Shown: in pieces, positions 8,838 through 18,401 of the stretch
Position numbering within the stretch: the stretch's first letter is position 1
Layout: each line of letters starts with the position of its first letter
Notes under the pieces: model-generated
The model's database searches: none
Told to the model about the DNA's origin: nothing
The model's input: the letters and a program-made list of their open reading frames with translations, nothing else
Position numbers and translations under genes: made by a program
Source of the DNA: Candidatus Binataceae bacterium
GTDB lineage: Bacteria > Desulfobacterota > Binatia > Binatales > Binataceae
Reading direction: 5' to 3'
Length of the DNA: 64,000 nt
NCBI GenBank assembly: GCA_015478645.1
Contig: JADMIL010000001.1
Span: forward strand, 182,039 to 246,038

Positions 8838-11516
8838 ATGGATATTGATCATTCTCTCGAGGCAGAACTCCGCGGCACTAGCGATAGCGAATATACCGAT
8901 CACGTTCTGGTGAAGGGCGAGAACGGCATCCAGCGCTCGGCCTTTCGCATGCAACCGCCGACCGCTGCTCGCGCGCCGGAGGCCGCCGGCAAGTTAGCCG
9001 CGGCATCCGCGCAACTCACGCCACCGCGCGATGACGTCAGTCACCTAGCGGCGGATCGCACCGAGGATCGAGCGCTATCGCGCCCCCTCCGCCGGGACGG
9101 CGTCGATCGGCTGAGCGCGCGGGCGCTGCAGGGCGAGCGCATCGTCGTGCTGGTGAATGAGGCGGCGGCACTGGCGGCGCGGGGACTCGGCGCCGACCTT
9201 GCCGCGGTGACCGAAGTGGTCGAAGAGACGAATCAACTACGCTGTATCGCGAACTGGGGCTTGAACAGCGAATGGGACGTGGGCTTAACGGTCGAAGCTG
9301 ACGGCAAGTCGCAGACCGAATTCGCGCTGTCCGTCGATCAACCGGTGGTCTGCAATGACCTGTCGGCGGAGACCCGTTTCACGCCGCATCCGCGGTTGCT
9401 GGCGTACGGAATATGCAGCGGTATCGCGGCGCCGCTCAGGCTGCGCGGCCGGCCGCTCGGGGTAATCAGCGCCTACAGCCTCAAGCCGCACAGCTACTCG
9501 CGCGCCGATGCGAGCTTCATGCAGGCGATCGCCGATATTATTGCCGGGGCGATGGAGCGTGAACGGTCCGGCCGCGCGCTCGCGCGCAAAGATGACTACC
9601 TGCGCGCGGTGCTGGAAAACTCGACCGACGCAATCGTGATGCTCGATTACGCCGGGACCGTGCGCTTCATCAACGGTGCCAGCATGACGCTGGTCGGCTT
9701 GACGCCTGACCAGATGGCCGGACGGCCGGGCGCCGACTTCGTCCATCCGGACGATCTCGCGAACCGCGACCGCATGATGAACGAAGCCATCGCGCATCCC
9801 GGAAAGGTCGTCAGCGGCAAGCTGCGGCTGCGGAGCAACTCTGGCGAAGGGCTTGAATGCGAAATCGTGATGCGCGCGCTGCCCGACTGCGGAAATGACC
9901 CGGGAATCCTGGTGAACGTGCGCGATATCTCGGAGCGCATGCGCGCGGCCCGCATGCAGGCACTGCTCGCCTCGATCGTCGCCAGCACCGACGATTCGAT
10001 CGTGAGTATGGAGCCGGACTGCACGCTGACGAGCTGGAACGCGGGGGCGGAACGCATGTACGGCTACCGTGCCGATGAAGTGATCGGCCGGCGGCCCGAC
10101 TTCATGTGGATGCCGGAGGATGCCAGTTTGATCGAGGCCTGCGTACAGAAATTAGCCGCGGGCAGCGGCACCGAACGATATGAGATCCAGCGCCACCGGC
10201 GCGACGGCAGGGTAATCAATGTAGCCGTGACGCTCTCACCGATTCGCGATGAGCGGGGTGTACTGACCGGCGTCGCGGGCATCGGCCGCGACGTGACCGA
10301 GAGCAAGCGGGCGGCGGCGGAACTCGAGCGGGCGCGCGACGCGGCGCTCGAAGCGTCGCGGCTCAAGTCGGCCTTTCTGGCCAACATGAGCCATGAGGTG
10401 CGCACGCCGATCAACGTGATCCTGGGCTACAACGATCTCATCGCGGACCATCTGGCGAGCCTCGGCGACGACAGCCAGGCCGAACATGTCGACGCCGTCG
10501 GCCGCGCCTCCCGGCGTCTGATGCGCACCATCAACACCATCCTTGACTATTCCAAAATGGAATCGGGGACCTTTGAATTCAGACCGCGGACGGTGCGGCT
10601 GGGACCGCTGATCAATCGGCAGGTCGAGGAGGTGCGGGCGCGGGCGCGGGAAAAGAATCTCAGTCTGACGGTTGAAATCGAAGCCGAGGATGCGGCGACG
10701 CACGGCGACGAGTACAGCGTCGGCCAGGCGATTGCGCATCTGCTCGACAACGCGATCAAGTTCACCACGGGCGGCGGCGTGCGCGTGCGGCTGTATCGCG
10801 GCGACCGCGGTCTGCCGTGTATCGCGGTGAGCGACACCGGCATCGGGATCGACGAGCGCTTTCAGGCCCATCTGTTCGAGCCCTTCAGGCAGGAAGAGGC
10901 TGGCATGACCCGCAGCTTCGAGGGCGCGGGACTGGGCCTGGCGCTGACCCGCAGCTACCTGGAACTCAACCAGGCGCGGATCAGCTTCGAGAGCCATAAG
11001 GGTAGCGGGACCACCTTCACGATCGGCTTCGCGTCGAGCGCCAGCGCGGCGGGTCCAGCGCCGCTTGCGCCGGCGGCCGATGCGGCCCGCATCGCGACCC
11101 GGGCCGGCGCGGAGCGTCCGGTGATCATGGTGGTCGAGGACGATCCCGACAACCTGCTCTACATGGACCTGCTGCTCAAGAATCAGTTCGACGTGCTGCT
11201 CGCCTCAAATGGAAGCGAGGTGCATCGGATCGTCGCGACGCGGCGCGAACCGATCGACCTGGTCCTGATGGATCTGTCGCTGCGCGGCGCGGACGATGGC
11301 CTGAGACTCACCCGGATGCTGCGCGGCACGCGGCGCTTCAACCGCACGCCGGTGGTCGCGGTCACCGGCCATGCCTCGCCGGAGGATCGCGAACTCGCGC
11401 GGGCCGCCGGATGCGACGGGTTCGTGACCAAACCGATCGAGCGCGCGCTGCTCTTCGAGACCATCGAACGGCTGTTGAGCCGATCGCGGCGGGCCGGCGC
11501 TTTTGCCGTGCGATGA
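8838..11516 (+). CDS. Soluble hybrid histidine kinase, GAF-PAS-PAS with one receiver
   Basis: An 892-residue cytoplasmic kinase without membrane helices. A GAF domain lies at about residues 95-240, and two PAS domains at about 250-370 and 375-495. HisKA has SHEVRTPIN with the acceptor near H519. The HATPase contains LLDNAIKF, DTGIGID and GAGLGLAL. A C-terminal receiver has its aspartate near D812 (LMDLSLRG) and the TKP lysine. It probably senses a small cytosolic ligand through GAF/PAS and shares a phosphorelay with the membrane kinase upstream. No response regulator with an output domain is adjacent. Confidence 0.92.
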   Translation: MDIDHSLEAELRGTSDSEYTDHVLVKGENGIQRSAFRMQPPTAARAPEAAGKLAAASAQLTPPRDDVSHLAADRTEDRALSRPLRRDGVDRLSARALQGERIVVLVNEAAALAARGLGADLAAVTEVVEETNQLRCIANWGLNSEWDVGLTVEADGKSQTEFALSVDQPVVCNDLSAETRFTPHPRLLAYGICSGIAAPLRLRGRPLGVISAYSLKPHSYSRADASFMQAIADIIAGAMERERSGRALARKDDYLRAVLENSTDAIVMLDYAGTVRFINGASMTLVGLTPDQMAGRPGADFVHPDDLANRDRMMNEAIAHPGKVVSGKLRLRSNSGEGLECEIVMRALPDCGNDPGILVNVRDISERMRAARMQALLASIVASTDDSIVSMEPDCTLTSWNAGAERMYGYRADEVIGRRPDFMWMPEDASLIEACVQKLAAGSGTERYEIQRHRRDGRVINVAVTLSPIRDERGVLTGVAGIGRDVTESKRAAAELERARDAALEASRLKSAFLANMSHEVRTPINVILGYNDLIADHLASLGDDSQAEHVDAVGRASRRLMRTINTILDYSKMESGTFEFRPRTVRLGPLINRQVEEVRARAREKNLSLTVEIEAEDAATHGDEYSVGQAIAHLLDNAIKFTTGGGVRVRLYRGDRGLPCIAVSDTGIGIDERFQAHLFEPFRQEEAGMTRSFEGAGLGLALTRSYLELNQARISFESHKGSGTTFTIGFASSASAAGPAPLAPAADAARIATRAGAERPVIMVVEDDPDNLLYMDLLLKNQFDVLLASNGSEVHRIVATRREPIDLVLMDLSLRGADDGLRLTRMLRGTRRFNRTPVVAVTGHASPEDRELARAAGCDGFVTKPIERALLFETIERLLSRSRRAGAFAVR

Positions 11517-11546
11517 TTTCGGCTATCACACAAGGCGGAGACCGCC

Positions 11547-12179
11547 ATGGACGCCGCTGCCGAATCCGTCAAATTCTACTACGACTTCAAGAGTCCTTTC
11601 AGCTACCTGGCGCTGGCGCCGACGCTCGCTCTCGAGCGGTCGCATCGGATCGCCCTGCGCTTCCTCCCGCGCGACTTTGAACCGCGCGCGGCCTATGGCG
11701 GCGAGGTCGCGGATCGCCAGCCGATCCATTGGTTCAAGGTGCGCTATCTCTACGCCGACGCGCGGCGCTTCGCTAACGATCGCGGCCTGATAATCCGCGG
11801 ACCGCAAAAGCTCTTTGATTCGCGCCTGGCCCTGGTAAGCGGCCTCTACGCGGCGCGCGAGGGCCGCTTTGCACCGTATGCAACGCGGGTCTTCGAGCAC
11901 TTTTTCAAACGCGAACTCGATCTCGAGGACCCGGCGGCGCTATCGCGCGTGCTGCTCGAGAGCGGACTCGACGCCGACGCCTTCGCCCGCTACGCCGAGT
12001 CCGCGGGTCCCGCCGACCTCGCGCACGCCTGCGACGAAGCGGCGGCCGACGGGGTCTTTGGCGTGCCAACGCTGATCGTCGCGGGCGAACCCTTCTGGGG
12101 CAATGATCGGGTGGCGTGGGTAATCAAGAAACTCGACGCGATGGGTCTCGGGCGCGACGGCGCGCCGGCCGCGCGTTGA
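11547..12179 (+). CDS. 2-hydroxychromene-2-carboxylate isomerase / DsbA-family protein
   Basis: A 210-residue thioredoxin-fold protein of the glutathione-dependent HCCA isomerase group, which acts in naphthalene-type ring degradation. The N-terminal VKFYYDFKSPFSYLA carries the active serine in SPFS rather than a CxxC, so it is not an oxidoreductase of the DsbA kind. The C-terminal GVFGVPTLIVAGEPFWGNDR is a family hallmark. It lies 21 bp before a thioesterase gene, suggesting a small operon. Many homologues outside aromatic pathways have unknown substrates. Confidence 0.85.
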   Translation: MDAAAESVKFYYDFKSPFSYLALAPTLALERSHRIALRFLPRDFEPRAAYGGEVADRQPIHWFKVRYLYADARRFANDRGLIIRGPQKLFDSRLALVSGLYAAREGRFAPYATRVFEHFFKRELDLEDPAALSRVLLESGLDADAFARYAESAGPADLAHACDEAAADGVFGVPTLIVAGEPFWGNDRVAWVIKKLDAMGLGRDGAPAAR

Positions 12180-12200
12180 TCAACCGAGGGGAGAATCGCG

Positions 12201-12608
12201 ATGCGTCAGGTGCCGGTGGGAACGAAGGGAACACATGAGTTCGTGGTCGCGCACGCCGACCTGGCGGGGACCCGCGAGCCCTCGCTGCCGCCGGTGCTGG
12301 CGACGGCGTTCATGAGTCTGGCGATGGAAATCGCGGCGATGGATGCGATCAAGGATTATCTCGAGCCGGGCGACATGACGGTCGGCGCGATGGTCAACGT
12401 GAGCCATCTGGCGGCGACGCCCGAAGGCTGGAAGGTCCGCGCCGAGGCCGAAGTCACTGGCGGCGATACGCGGCGCGTTGAGTTCATCGTGCGCGCCTTC
12501 GACGAGCGCGAAGAGATCGGCACCGGCACGCATACGCGGGCGGTGGTCAAGCGCGCGAAATTCGACGAGCGGTTTGCCGCCAAGGTCACATCGAAGGCCA
12601 AGTCCTAG
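12201..12608 (+). CDS. FlK-like hot-dog thioesterase
   Basis: A 135-residue hot-dog protein resembling fluoroacetyl-CoA thioesterase FlK. The three residues used by FlK are all in place: Thr in VLATAFMSLA, Glu in MEIAAM and His in VSHLAATP. The C-terminal IGTGTHTRAVV fits the family. GAGG lies just upstream of the ATG. The likely role is hydrolysis of an unwanted or toxic acyl-CoA; specificity for fluoroacetyl-CoA cannot be claimed. It follows the isomerase gene closely. Confidence 0.82.
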   Translation: MRQVPVGTKGTHEFVVAHADLAGTREPSLPPVLATAFMSLAMEIAAMDAIKDYLEPGDMTVGAMVNVSHLAATPEGWKVRAEAEVTGGDTRRVEFIVRAFDEREEIGTGTHTRAVVKRAKFDERFAAKVTSKAKS

Positions 12609-12664
12609 GCGTAGACGGGCGAGGCGCTAATGCGGCGGGTGCGCCGCGCATGCGGAGCGAGACC

Positions 12665-13555
12665 ATGACTACTGAAATATATTCGGACAGGGAAGTATAC
12701 GTCGGGCGCGACTACGGCGGATTTGCCGCAGAGATCACCCCCGACGCGATCGAGAACTATATCGCGGCGACCGGCGACGACCATCCGTGGTACCGCACGC
12801 CCGCGCCGCTCGGATTTCCGATCGCGCCGGCCCTCGTGCTCCATTCGGCGGTCTTCCGCACTCAGGCATGGTACCTGCCCAACGTCTTCGGCAATCTGCA
12901 CGCGCGCCAGGAATGGGAAGGCTTCGCGCCGATTGCGGCCGGCGAGACGCTGCACACGCGATCGGTGATCATCGATCGCTACGTCAAGCGCGATCGCGAG
13001 TACGTGGTCAACGAGGTGCTGATCGCCGGCGCCGACGGGCGTATCGTGCAGCGCAGCCGCACCCATCAGAGCTTCCTGATCGCGGCCCACGGCGCGCCCG
13101 CCGGCGGCGGCTTCGCGGTCGATCGCGATCGCGAGAAATCCGCCGCGCGGCGCTTCGCCGTGGGCGAGCGCGGCGGCGAGCCGATCGACGGTCCAATGCG
13201 CACGATCTCCCAGGCGATGTGCATGGCGTTCTCGGGGCCCGCGCGCAACTACCATACCGACGCCGAGGCCGCGCGCCAGTTCGGCTTCCCGGACATCGTG
13301 GTGCAGGGCATGTGGTCGGTATGCCTGGTCGGCGAGATGATGACGCGGCGCTTCGGCCTGGGCTTTATCGCGGGCGGCAAGTTCGATCTGCGGCTGGTCA
13401 ACGTGCTGTGGGCCGAGGAATCGTCGGGCGCGCGCGGCAGGATTATCGCGCGGCGGCCGGAGGGCAATCGCACGCGGGCGGAGGTCGAAGTATGGTGCGA
13501 AAAAGCCGCCGGCACCAAGACCATCGTCGGGACGGCGAGTGCAATCGAATTGTAG
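12665..13555 (+). CDS. MaoC-like (R)-hydratase / double hot-dog protein
   Basis: A 296-residue two-half hot-dog protein of the MaoC/FAS1-like dehydratase group, expected to hydrate enoyl-CoA or a related thioester. The N-terminal half has the IENYIAATGDDHPWY segment. The C-terminal half carries GPARNYHTDAEAARQFGFPDIVVQGM, shown in parts, where the D/H of the hydratase motif would lie. ATG at 12665 follows GGAG at 7-bp spacing; an ATG at 12650 would add five residues. It belongs with the CoA-linked genes around it. Confidence 0.83.
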   Translation: MTTEIYSDREVYVGRDYGGFAAEITPDAIENYIAATGDDHPWYRTPAPLGFPIAPALVLHSAVFRTQAWYLPNVFGNLHARQEWEGFAPIAAGETLHTRSVIIDRYVKRDREYVVNEVLIAGADGRIVQRSRTHQSFLIAAHGAPAGGGFAVDRDREKSAARRFAVGERGGEPIDGPMRTISQAMCMAFSGPARNYHTDAEAARQFGFPDIVVQGMWSVCLVGEMMTRRFGLGFIAGGKFDLRLVNVLWAEESSGARGRIIARRPEGNRTRAEVEVWCEKAAGTKTIVGTASAIEL

Positions 13556-13615
13556 GTTTTTGATACTAAATGAGTCGCAGCGATCGGCGGCGCGCCGGCT
13601 ATCCCGCGCGGCCGG

Positions 13616-14941
13616 TTACGCGGCGGCGGCCGTGGTGAGCGCTTCGATCTCGGCGACCGTCTTGGGCACCGCCGCGGTCATCACTTCGCAGCCGGCGGGC
13701 GTGACCAGCACGTCATCCTCGATCCGGATACCGATGCCGCGAAACTCCTCCGGCGCGGTCTCGTCGTTGGGCGCAATATACAGCCCCGGCTCGACCGTCA
13801 GGACCATGCCGGGCTCGAGCGTGCGCGACTCGCCGCCGACGCGATAAAGCCCGACGTCGTGCACGTCCATGCCCAGCCAATGGCTGGTGCGATGCATGTA
13901 AAATCTGCGCCACGCGCCACTTTTCAGCGCGTCTTCGGCCGGAACCTTGAGCAATCCGACGCGGCACATACCCTCCACCAGTATCCGCACGGCGGTCTCG
14001 TGCGGATCGTCGAACTTGATGCCGGGGCGGATCGATTCGATCGCCTGCAACTGCGCGTCGAGGACAATCTGGTAGAGGTCGCGCTGCAGCGGCGCGAAAG
14101 CCGCGCCGACCGGAAAGGTGCGGGTGACGTCGGAGGCGTAGAAGTCGTACTCGCAGCCGGCGTCGATCAACAGCAATTCACCGGCCTGCATCCGGCGATC
14201 GTTGTTGATGTAATGCAGGGTCGCCGCGTTGGGGCCCGACGCGATGATCGACGGATAGCTCGGCCCGGCCGCGCCGCGCGAGCGAAAGGTGTAGTCGACG
14301 AGCGCCTCGACCTCCCACTCCATCATGCCGCCGCGCGCCCGGGCCATCGCCTGCCGATGGGCCTCGGCCGAAATCGCGATCGCCGCACGCATCGCCGCCA
14401 GCTCCTCCGGACGCTTGTGCAAGCGCGCCTCGTGGATCAGCTCGCGCGGATCGAGCAGCGTATGCGGCCCGGTGCCCAGCCGCGGACGCATCGACTGCGC
14501 GTAGCGCATCAGTTCGAGCACGCGCGCGTTCATCCGCTCGTTGACCGAGAGCGGATAGTAGACGCGGTCGACCTTGTCGAGATGGCGGCGCAGCACGGCG
14601 TCGAGCTCCTCGATGGCGAAGGCCTGATTGGCGCCGTAGCCGGCGACCGCGCCCTCGAGTCCGGCGCGCCGGCCGGTCCAGGTCTCGCGCTCGCGATCGC
14701 GCGGACGCACCATCAGGATGAATTCGTGCGGCTCGCCGGGTGCCAGGATCGCCACCGCTTCAGGCTCGGCAAAGCCGGTCAGGTAGTGGAAATCATTGTC
14801 CTGGCGATAGACGAATTCGACGTCGCCGGAGCGCATCGCGACCGGCGCGCTCGGCATAATCGCGAGTGCTCCGGGCCCGATCGCGTCCATGAAGCGGCGG
14901 CGCCGCTCGGCGAAGACTTCGAGGTTCGAGATGACGCTCAC
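13616..14941 (-). CDS. pepP: Xaa-Pro aminopeptidase (M24)
   Basis: A 441-residue aminopeptidase P that removes an N-terminal residue preceding proline. The N-terminal domain has RQDNDFHYLTGF. The dinuclear-metal ligands are visible in order: two Asp in LLIDAGCEYDFYASDVTRTF, His in HRTSHWLGMDVHD, Glu in TVEPGLYI and Glu in GIRIEDDVLVT. Length is typical of bacterial PepP. It is cytosolic with no signal peptide. It is convergent with the MaoC-like gene and may be transcribed with the SMP-30 gene upstream. Confidence 0.94.
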   Translation of the reverse strand: MSVISNLEVFAERRRRFMDAIGPGALAIMPSAPVAMRSGDVEFVYRQDNDFHYLTGFAEPEAVAILAPGEPHEFILMVRPRDRERETWTGRRAGLEGAVAGYGANQAFAIEELDAVLRRHLDKVDRVYYPLSVNERMNARVLELMRYAQSMRPRLGTGPHTLLDPRELIHEARLHKRPEELAAMRAAIAISAEAHRQAMARARGGMMEWEVEALVDYTFRSRGAAGPSYPSIIASGPNAATLHYINNDRRMQAGELLLIDAGCEYDFYASDVTRTFPVGAAFAPLQRDLYQIVLDAQLQAIESIRPGIKFDDPHETAVRILVEGMCRVGLLKVPAEDALKSGAWRRFYMHRTSHWLGMDVHDVGLYRVGGESRTLEPGMVLTVEPGLYIAPNDETAPEEFRGIGIRIEDDVLVTPAGCEVMTAAVPKTVAEIEALTTAAAA

Positions 14942-15000
14942 GCTTTACCGCATCCGTCGGCTGAAAATTCGCGCGCGCCAGAGCCGCGCCCGCAGCCCTA

Positions 15001-15843
15001 TTATGGGCATCCGGCGCCGCCCACCGCCACTTCGCCGGCATAGACTTTCGCGCTGCGCCTGGCCCGGCATTCGTCGGGGTTGATGCTCTCGGAAGTGAGC
15101 ACGTACAGCGTGCGCCGGCCCGCGCCGCCCATCGCGCACGCGATCGGCATCGAGTCGAACTTGATTCGCTCGGCGACCGCGCCGCCGTCGCGCACGCGCA
15201 GCAGCTCGTGGGTGAATGGCGAGGCGACCCAGATGGCGCCCTCCGCATCCAGCGCGATGCCGTCGGGGACGGCCTCGCCGAGTTCGGCCCATACGCGCCG
15301 ATTGGACAGCGAACCGTCGTCGGCGATCGCAAACGCGGTCAGCCGATGGCCCATCGACTCGCCGACCACGAGCGTCTTGCCGTCGGGCGTGATCACGGTG
15401 CCGTTGGGAAAATCGAGATCGCCGGCGACCACGCGCGCCGATCCGTCGGGATTCACCAGGACCAGCTCGGCGGGCTTTTTCGGCGCGTTGGTCAGCAGGT
15501 CGTAGCCGAAATTGCCGACGTACGCGCGCCCCCTGGGGTCGGTCACCATGTCGTTGCAGTGGAACGACGCGAGCTTGCTGATATCGGCGTGAGTCTTGAG
15601 GCCGTCGGGATCGAGGCGCAGCAGCTTGCGATCGGTCATCGAGACGATCAGCAGACGCCCGTCGGGCAGCCATCCCAGCCCCGAGGGCCACGCGGCGACC
15701 TCCGCAACGACCGTCTTGCGCCCGGCACTATCGACGCTCAACACCTGATGGGCGTGCATGTCGGAGAGATAGAGCTTGCCGTCATGCCAGCGCGGCCCTT
15801 CGCCGAACGCCAGACCTTCAACAAAAACTTTGAATTGCGTCAT
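15001..15843 (-). CDS. SMP-30/gluconolactonase-family lactonase
   Basis: A 280-residue six-bladed beta-propeller that should hydrolyse a sugar lactone or similar ester. The metal ligands known for SMP-30 can be placed: Glu in FGEGPRWHDG, Asn in FPNGTVITPDG and Asp in PDGIALDAEGAIWVA. The N-terminus MTQFKVFVEGLAFGEGPRW is typical. The substrate cannot be predicted; the CoA-transferase neighbours suggest a catabolic setting. Confidence 0.88.
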   Translation of the reverse strand: MTQFKVFVEGLAFGEGPRWHDGKLYLSDMHAHQVLSVDSAGRKTVVAEVAAWPSGLGWLPDGRLLIVSMTDRKLLRLDPDGLKTHADISKLASFHCNDMVTDPRGRAYVGNFGYDLLTNAPKKPAELVLVNPDGSARVVAGDLDFPNGTVITPDGKTLVVGESMGHRLTAFAIADDGSLSNRRVWAELGEAVPDGIALDAEGAIWVASPFTHELLRVRDGGAVAERIKFDSMPIACAMGGAGRRTLYVLTSESINPDECRARRSAKVYAGEVAVGGAGCP

Positions 15844-15918
15844 GTTCCTGAACTCCGGCTATACTTAAAGCGATACATCAGATTTAATCGAGCACGCGCG
15901 ATGGCGCCGCCCGTAGCC

Positions 15919-17166
15919 CTAATCCAGCGCGCCCTGCGCGCGCAGCTTCGCGATCTCCTCGGCGCCGTAGCCGAGCACCTGGCCGAGCACCTCGTCGGTA
16001 TGCTGCCCGATGCACGGTGCGGCGGCGCGCACCGCGGTCGCCGTGCGGCTCATCTTCCACGGTATCCCACAATGCTGCAGCGTGCCGACCTCGGGATGCT
16101 CCTTGTAGACGAAGTATTCGCGCGCCTTGAGCTGCGGATCTTCCTCGGAGAGAAATTTGTTGTCGGCGACCACCGCCGCGGCGACGCCTGCCGCCTGCAG
16201 AATTGCCGCCGCCTCGACCGCCGTGCGCCCGGCCGTCCATCCCGCGACGATCACATCGAGATCGCTCTCGTGGGCTTTGCGCGCGGCCAACGTCGCGTAG
16301 CACGGATCGCCGCCGAGCTCGGGACGGCCGATCGCGCCCGCCATGCGCTTGAACTCGGCGTCGTCGGCCGCCGCGATCGCGACGAACTGATCGACCGTCA
16401 GGCCCATCACCTGCCCGGGCCGATCGCGGCATCGGTAGATACCGTGCGGCGCCATCCAGGGATCCTCGTTGCCGATCCGTTCGGGCTCGCGCCCGTTCAT
16501 GGTGTACTCGAGCAGGCCCTCGGCGAGCACGCCCATCGCGCATTCCCACTGGCTCATGTCGATGTACTGGCCCTGGCCGGTCTTGCCGCGATGATAGAGT
16601 GCGGCCAGGATCGCGAACGCACCGTGCACTCCGCCGTTGGGATCGGCGTAGCTGAAGCCCGCATGCATCGGCGGCCATCCACGATAGCCGGTCAGCGCCG
16701 AAAGTCCCGACAGCGGCACCTGCGCCGGGCCGTAGGCGATATAGTCGGCGTAGGGACCGGTGTCGCCGTAGCCAGTGAGCGAAATCATGATGACGTCGGA
16801 TTTGATTTTGCGCACGTCGTCGTAGCCGAAGCCCATCCGATCCATCACGCCGTGGGCGAAATTATTGATGACTACGTCGCTCCGCGCGATCAGCTTGCGC
16901 GCGACCTCATGCGCGGCCGGATCCTTGAAGTTCAGCGTGATCGAGCGCTTGCCCTGGCTGTATTGATTGAAATAGCCCGAGCGGTTGAGGCCGCCGGGCT
17001 TCATGCCGGGCCACGGCGGCAGCATCCGCGTGACGCATGGGCGGGTCTTGGTCTCGATACGGATGACGTCGGCGCCGAGATGGGCGAGCTGGAGCGTGCA
17101 ATACGGGCCCGCCCAGACCCACGTGAAGTCGGCGACCCGGATGCCGTCGAGCGGTGGCCTGGCCAT
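15919..17166 (-). CDS. CaiB/BaiF class III CoA-transferase, subunit-like copy 1
   Basis: A 415-residue CoA-transferase that moves CoA between carboxylates through an aspartyl-CoA anhydride. The N-terminus GIRVADFTWVWAGPYCTLQLAHLGADVIRIE is classic. The catalytic aspartate is in GQYIDMSQWE, and HPEVGTLQHCGIPWKMS closes the fold. Its ATG overlaps the TGA of the upstream CoA-transferase (ATGA at 17163-17168), so the two are translationally coupled. Heteromeric enzymes of this class, such as benzylsuccinate or malate CoA-transferases, are also encoded by paired genes. Confidence 0.93.
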   Translation of the reverse strand: MARPPLDGIRVADFTWVWAGPYCTLQLAHLGADVIRIETKTRPCVTRMLPPWPGMKPGGLNRSGYFNQYSQGKRSITLNFKDPAAHEVARKLIARSDVVINNFAHGVMDRMGFGYDDVRKIKSDVIMISLTGYGDTGPYADYIAYGPAQVPLSGLSALTGYRGWPPMHAGFSYADPNGGVHGAFAILAALYHRGKTGQGQYIDMSQWECAMGVLAEGLLEYTMNGREPERIGNEDPWMAPHGIYRCRDRPGQVMGLTVDQFVAIAAADDAEFKRMAGAIGRPELGGDPCYATLAARKAHESDLDVIVAGWTAGRTAVEAAAILQAAGVAAAVVADNKFLSEEDPQLKAREYFVYKEHPEVGTLQHCGIPWKMSRTATAVRAAAPCIGQHTDEVLGQVLGYGAEEIAKLRAQGALD

Positions 17167-18374
17167 CAGATGACCCCCGCGCGCGTGAGCTCGGCGAGGC
17201 GCGCGGCGTCGAGCCCCAGGCGTCCGCCGAAGATCTCCGCGTTATGCTGGCCGAGGGTTGGCGCGGGCCGCCGGATGGCCCACGGCGTCGCGCCGAACTT
17301 GAGCGGCGCGCCCGGATACAGATGCGTGCCGGCGGCCGGCTGGGCAATTTCGACGAAGAAGCCGCGCGCTTTGAGATGCGGCGAATCGAGCAGGTCGCCC
17401 ATGGTCGAGACCGGCGCGAAGGGAATCCGCCGGCTCTGCGCCTTTTGGTAGAGATCCATTACGGTTTGTTGGCTCACCCACTCTTCGAGAAATATCTTGA
17501 GCGCTTCCCAGTTCTCGCCGCGTTGCAGCCGATCGCGGAAAAGTTCCTCGCCCGCCCATGCGGGATTGCCCATCAGGCCGACGAACGCCTTCCACTGATG
17601 CTCCTCGACGCAGCAGACGTAAATCCAGCCGTCCTTGCACTCCATCGCTTCGAGCGGCTGAATCGGTTTCTTGCCGAGCCGGTTCGCGATCACCTTCATG
17701 TACGGCCAGTACTCGAAGGTCAATTCGAGCTGCGAGGCGATCGCCTCCTGGCACGAGACGTCGACGTGCTGGCCCTCGCCGTCACGCACCTGCGCGAGAA
17801 TCGCGCCCATCGTGGCGACCGCGCCATGCACGCCGCCCTGGAAGCCCGACTGATTGCCGAAGGTCTTGAGCGGCGGCAGTTCCGGATGATCGAGGCCGGC
17901 GCCGTTGAGCACGCACACCCCGCCCGCCGACCAGACGGTGAGCTCTTCCGCGCGCAGGTCGCGCCACGGTCCGGTCAATCCATAGGGCGTGATCGAAGTC
18001 ATCACGAGGCGCGGATTGATCTGATGCAGGCGATCGAAATTCAGCCCGACGCGATCCATCTCGGGCGGCGCGACGTTATGCACCAGCACGTCGGCGTCGG
18101 CCACCAGCCGCTCGAGCAGCGCGAAACCCTCGGGCCGCGCGATATCGAGCGTGACGCCGAGCTTGTTGGTATTGAGGTAGAGGTAGAGCCCGCTCTTTTC
18201 GCGATGCGCCGCGCCGCCGGGAAACGGTCCCCGATCGCGCGCGCGATCACCCGCGCCGGGCCGCTCGATCTTGATCACCTCGGCGCCCATATCGGCCATC
18301 AGCTTGGCCGCGTACGGAGCCGACGCCAGCTCGCCGATTTCGACGATCTTGAGGTTCGCCAATGCTTGCGCCAT
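17166..18374 (-). CDS. CaiB/BaiF class III CoA-transferase, subunit-like copy 2
   Basis: A 402-residue paralogue of the next gene. It shows LKIVEIGELASAPYAAKLMADMGAEVIKIERP at the N-terminus and the catalytic aspartate in GQHVDVSCQE. Both members of the pair keep the aspartate, so neither is obviously non-catalytic. The coupled overlap suggests an alpha-beta enzyme. The CoA acceptor is unknown; the acyl-CoA synthetase, hydratase and thioesterase upstream point to acyl-CoA catabolism. Confidence 0.93.
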   Translation of the reverse strand: MAQALANLKIVEIGELASAPYAAKLMADMGAEVIKIERPGAGDRARDRGPFPGGAAHREKSGLYLYLNTNKLGVTLDIARPEGFALLERLVADADVLVHNVAPPEMDRVGLNFDRLHQINPRLVMTSITPYGLTGPWRDLRAEELTVWSAGGVCVLNGAGLDHPELPPLKTFGNQSGFQGGVHGAVATMGAILAQVRDGEGQHVDVSCQEAIASQLELTFEYWPYMKVIANRLGKKPIQPLEAMECKDGWIYVCCVEEHQWKAFVGLMGNPAWAGEELFRDRLQRGENWEALKIFLEEWVSQQTVMDLYQKAQSRRIPFAPVSTMGDLLDSPHLKARGFFVEIAQPAAGTHLYPGAPLKFGATPWAIRRPAPTLGQHNAEIFGGRLGLDAARLAELTRAGVI

Positions 18375-18401
18375 CGATGCTCCGCCGCGTGGCCGCCGGG
18401 C

